DNA from: DASVVT01 sp036386415
GTDB taxonomy: Bacteria > Acidobacteriota > Blastocatellia > Pyrinomonadales > Pyrinomonadaceae
Length of the DNA stretch: 32,876 bases
Reading direction: 5' to 3'
NCBI GenBank assembly: GCA_036386415.1
Contig: DASVVT010000017.1
Location: 1 to 32,876, forward strand
Part shown: in pieces, positions 31,162 through 32,876 of the stretch
Layout of the letters: each line of letters opens with the position of its first letter
Position numbering within the stretch: the first letter of the stretch is position 1
Position numbers and translations under genes: made by a program
Notes under the pieces: generated by a model
The model's database searches: none
The model's input: the letters and a program-made list of their open reading frames with translations, nothing else
Told to the model about the DNA's origin: nothing

Positions 31162-32293
31162 GTTGTTCCAGGGCGGCGGCCACTCGCGTATGAACATACT
31201 CGCCCTTGTGCGTGACGCAGGACGGGCCGACCACGTCGTCCGTCATATCTATGTTCAATTCCCCGTCCTTGATTAAGAGATTCAGAAACGCTGTGACGTT
31301 GCGCGAATAGAGCTGGCTCGCGTGGACGGGCACGGTGGCGGCGAGGTTGAGAGGCGTCATAATCCGAACGCCGTCGTGGCTCACTGTCTCACCCGGGCGA
31401 CTCAGAGCACAGTTGCCGCCGGTCGGGCCAGCCAGGTCAACTATGACCGCGCCGCGCTTCATTCCCGCGACGGCCTCTTCCGTCACCAGCAAAGGGGCAC
31501 GCTTGCCCGGCACCTGAGCGGTGGTGATGATGACATCCGCCTGGCGTGCATGCTTGGCGATGAGGTCGCGCCCACGCTTCATGGCCTCATCGCTAAGCTC
31601 TACGGCGTAGCCTCCTGCGTCCTCGGTCTGGATGCCGCCGAGATCGACTTCGAGGAAAGTTGCGCCCAGAGATCGCACCTGCTCGCCTGCGGCGGCGCGC
31701 ACGTCGTAGCCCTCTACGACAGCGCCCAGGCGTCGCGCGGTGGCGATGGCCTGAAGTCCTGCGACGCCAGCGCCGAGCACCAGGACGCGCGCCGGAGGGA
31801 CAGTCCCGGCGGCGGTCATCAGCATCGGGTAGATGCGCGGGATGCTCTCTGCGGCGACGATGACGGCCTTGTAGCCGACAATCGTCGCCATAGAAGAGAG
31901 GGCATCCATCGCCTGTGCCCGCGTCGTGCGCGGAATCAACTCCATGGCAAAGGCCGTGAGCCCCTGCGTGATGATCTCTTGCAGCGCGGCTGGATCGTCG
32001 AGAGGCCGCAGGAAGCCCAGCACGACCGCCCCCTTTTTCAGCCGCGCAAGGTCTTCGAGCGGCGGGCGGTTGATCGCCACCAGCACGTCAGCCGATTCCA
32101 ACAGGCTCACCCGATCCTGACTGACCTGCGCGCCCGCGCCCTCGTAATCGGCATCAGCAGCGCCCGCCTCAAGTCCTGCGCCGCTCTCAACCATGACCGT
32201 GACTTTCAAGGCTACAAGCTTGCGCACCGATTCAGGCACGAGCGCCACACGCGCTTCCCCAGCCTGCGTTTCCCGCAACACCGCAATCTGCAT
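31148..32293 (-). CDS. pntAA: NAD(P) transhydrogenase alpha subunit 1
   Basis: The 381-residue soluble protein is the NAD(H)-binding domain I of the transhydrogenase. It has the alanine-dehydrogenase/PntA N-terminal signature IAVLRETQAGEARVALVPESV, the RQD-type loop region (RTTRAQAMDALSS, about 122-134), and the dinucleotide fold VLVLGAGVAGLQAIATARRLGAVVEGYDVR with G174-A-G-V-A-G. Also present are DVIITTAQVPGKRAPLLVTEEAV and VIVDLAGPTGGNCALS. ATG 32293 has GGAGAAGAG upstream and matches the family start. It lacks a membrane part, as expected where pntAB is separate. Its 3' end is duplicated beyond the HicBA module. Confidence 0.97.
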   Translation of the reverse strand: MQIAVLRETQAGEARVALVPESVRKLVALKVTVMVESGAGLEAGAADADYEGAGAQVSQDRVSLLESADVLVAINRPPLEDLARLKKGAVVLGFLRPLDDPAALQEIITQGLTAFAMELIPRTTRAQAMDALSSMATIVGYKAVIVAAESIPRIYPMLMTAAGTVPPARVLVLGAGVAGLQAIATARRLGAVVEGYDVRAAAGEQVRSLGATFLEVDLGGIQTEDAGGYAVELSDEAMKRGRDLIAKHARQADVIITTAQVPGKRAPLLVTEEAVAGMKRGAVIVDLAGPTGGNCALSRPGETVSHDGVRIMTPLNLAATVPVHASQLYSRNVTAFLNLLIKDGELNIDMTDDVVGPSCVTHKGEYVHTRVAAALEQLASR

Positions 32294-32382
32294 TCTCTTC
32301 TCCTTCGCCGCCGCTTGATGATCGATGGTTGGCAGACTTCTCCGACCAAAGCCGATCAAGTGTGCTTTAACTCACCGCCGCT

Positions 32383-32414
32383 ATAATATCGTATATGCCA
32401 TGAAGCGTCGTCAA
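32383..32414 (-). promoter_or_regulatory. Candidate promoter of pntAA
   Basis: On the minus strand TTGACG (32409-32414) is followed by TATTAT (32383-32388) after 20 bases, or by GATATT (32385-32390) after 18. Both options are imperfect. The region between this and the tRNA promoter holds no gene. Confidence 0.35.
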
Positions 32415-32534
32415 AAGGTTTTGGCGTGTCCTCATCATGTGGGCGAATAGATTGTTAAGACGAAGGGTAAATCGAAAGCTCAGGCATTCCACACTCATCA
32501 CTCACACTCAGCTATAAAGTTGCTTTAAGCCCGC

Positions 32535-32564
32535 TTGCCAAGTGTGAACGGAGGATTCTATAAT
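32535..32564 (+). promoter_or_regulatory. Promoter of tRNA-Glu
   Basis: TTGCCA (32535-32540) and a perfect TATAAT (32559-32564) are 18 bases apart and end 16 bases before the tRNA. This is the best sigma-70-type promoter in the window, as expected for a stable RNA gene. Confidence 0.8.
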
Positions 32565-32580
32565 TTGATTTCGTTTTTGG

Positions 32581-32657
32581 GGCGCATTGGTGTAGTTGGT
32601 TAACACGCTGCCCTCTCAAGGCAGAGATCACGAGTTCGAGTCTCGTATGCGCTACCA
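32581..32657 (+). tRNA. tRNA-Glu (anticodon CUC)
   Basis: All cloverleaf stems can be folded by eye. The acceptor GGCGCAT pairs with ATGCGCT (one G-U). The D stem GTGT pairs with ACAC around AGTTGGTTA. The anticodon stem CTGCC/GGCAG holds loop CTCTCAA with anticodon CTC, which reads GAG. The variable loop is short, and the T stem ACGAG/CTCGT encloses TTCGAGT. The discriminator A and the CCA end are encoded (32655-32657). Confidence 0.95.
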
Positions 32658-32779
32658 ACCTTCCTTTAATATCAGATCATCAGTTATCCAACATAGCTCC
32701 GCTCGCAAGAGCGCCCCTTTGGTCTGCTTCAGGCAATCTAGAGCGGTTTGCAGATGAATTTACCAGCATCAGCAACATT

Positions 32780-32846
32780 GTAGGGGCAGGGCTTGTCCCT
32801 GCCCGCTTTTGTTCGACCGGCGGGCAGGGACAAGCCCTGCCCCTAC
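32780..32846. repeat. Perfect 27-bp inverted repeat (GTAGGGGCAGGG type)
   Basis: Arms 32780-32806 and 32820-32846 are exact reverse complements around a 13-base spacer. Each arm itself contains GCAGGG...CCCTGC, a smaller internal palindrome. It lies in the 219-base stretch after tRNA-Glu that otherwise shows only a tiny hairpin (CGCTCGCAAGAGCG near 32700) and no gene. Confidence 0.92.
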
Positions 32847-32876
32847 TCTCATCTCTTACATCGTTAATTCATACGA

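Overview
The window is 32.9 kb of GC-rich bacterial chromosome. No phage, plasmid or rRNA genes are visible. The mix fits a free-living Gram-negative-type heterotroph: a CarD regulator, a three-gene proton-translocating transhydrogenase, secreted M28 peptidases, a periplasmic PBP4-type carboxypeptidase, a GT9 transferase and many families of intergenic inverted repeat. My best guess is Acidobacteriota (Blastocatellia-like). That is an inference from gene content and repeat style, not from a marker gene.

Layout. 1-3518: a small unknown protein, a secreted beta-propeller protein and a GNAT acetyltransferase, with about 1.1 kb of apparently gene-free DNA around them. 3519-6059: CarD-family regulator and a CNNM/CBS (HlyC/CorC-type) membrane protein. 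6453-10991: enolase, then a tight run of GNAT, small zinc-ribbon protein, duplicated ExbD-like periplasmic protein and phosphoglycerate mutase (gpmI). The two glycolytic enzymes catalyse consecutive steps. 11303-15778: secreted M28 peptidase, GT9 glycosyltransferase and DacB/PBP4. 15939-19635 (minus): three glycosyltransferases, the first two translationally coupled. 19835-22436: a cytoplasmic unknown and two tandem paralogous secreted proteins that were duplicated together with about 300 bp of upstream DNA. 22581-26856: RsmI and a 1,100-residue zinc-ribbon polytopic membrane protein. 26954-32293 (minus): a second M28 peptidase and the pnt operon, split by a HicBA toxin-antitoxin module. 32581-32657: tRNA-Glu(CUC) with a strong promoter, then a perfect palindromic repeat.

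Two things stand out. First, at least ten intergenic gaps carry large inverted repeats. Five belong to one family whose arms are tandem 7-bp units (CAGTAGN) leading to a shared purine-rich core. Two other loci have the same 7-bp-unit architecture with unrelated sequence, and two more use units of about 9 bp. In the 7-bp family the arm met by an incoming ribosome has TAG in all three frames, and enolase actually ends on such a TAG. Second, the HicBA module sits between pntAA and pntAB, flanked by perfect 19-bp direct repeats that copy the 3' end of pntAA including its stop codon. This looks like the footprint of a discrete insertion.
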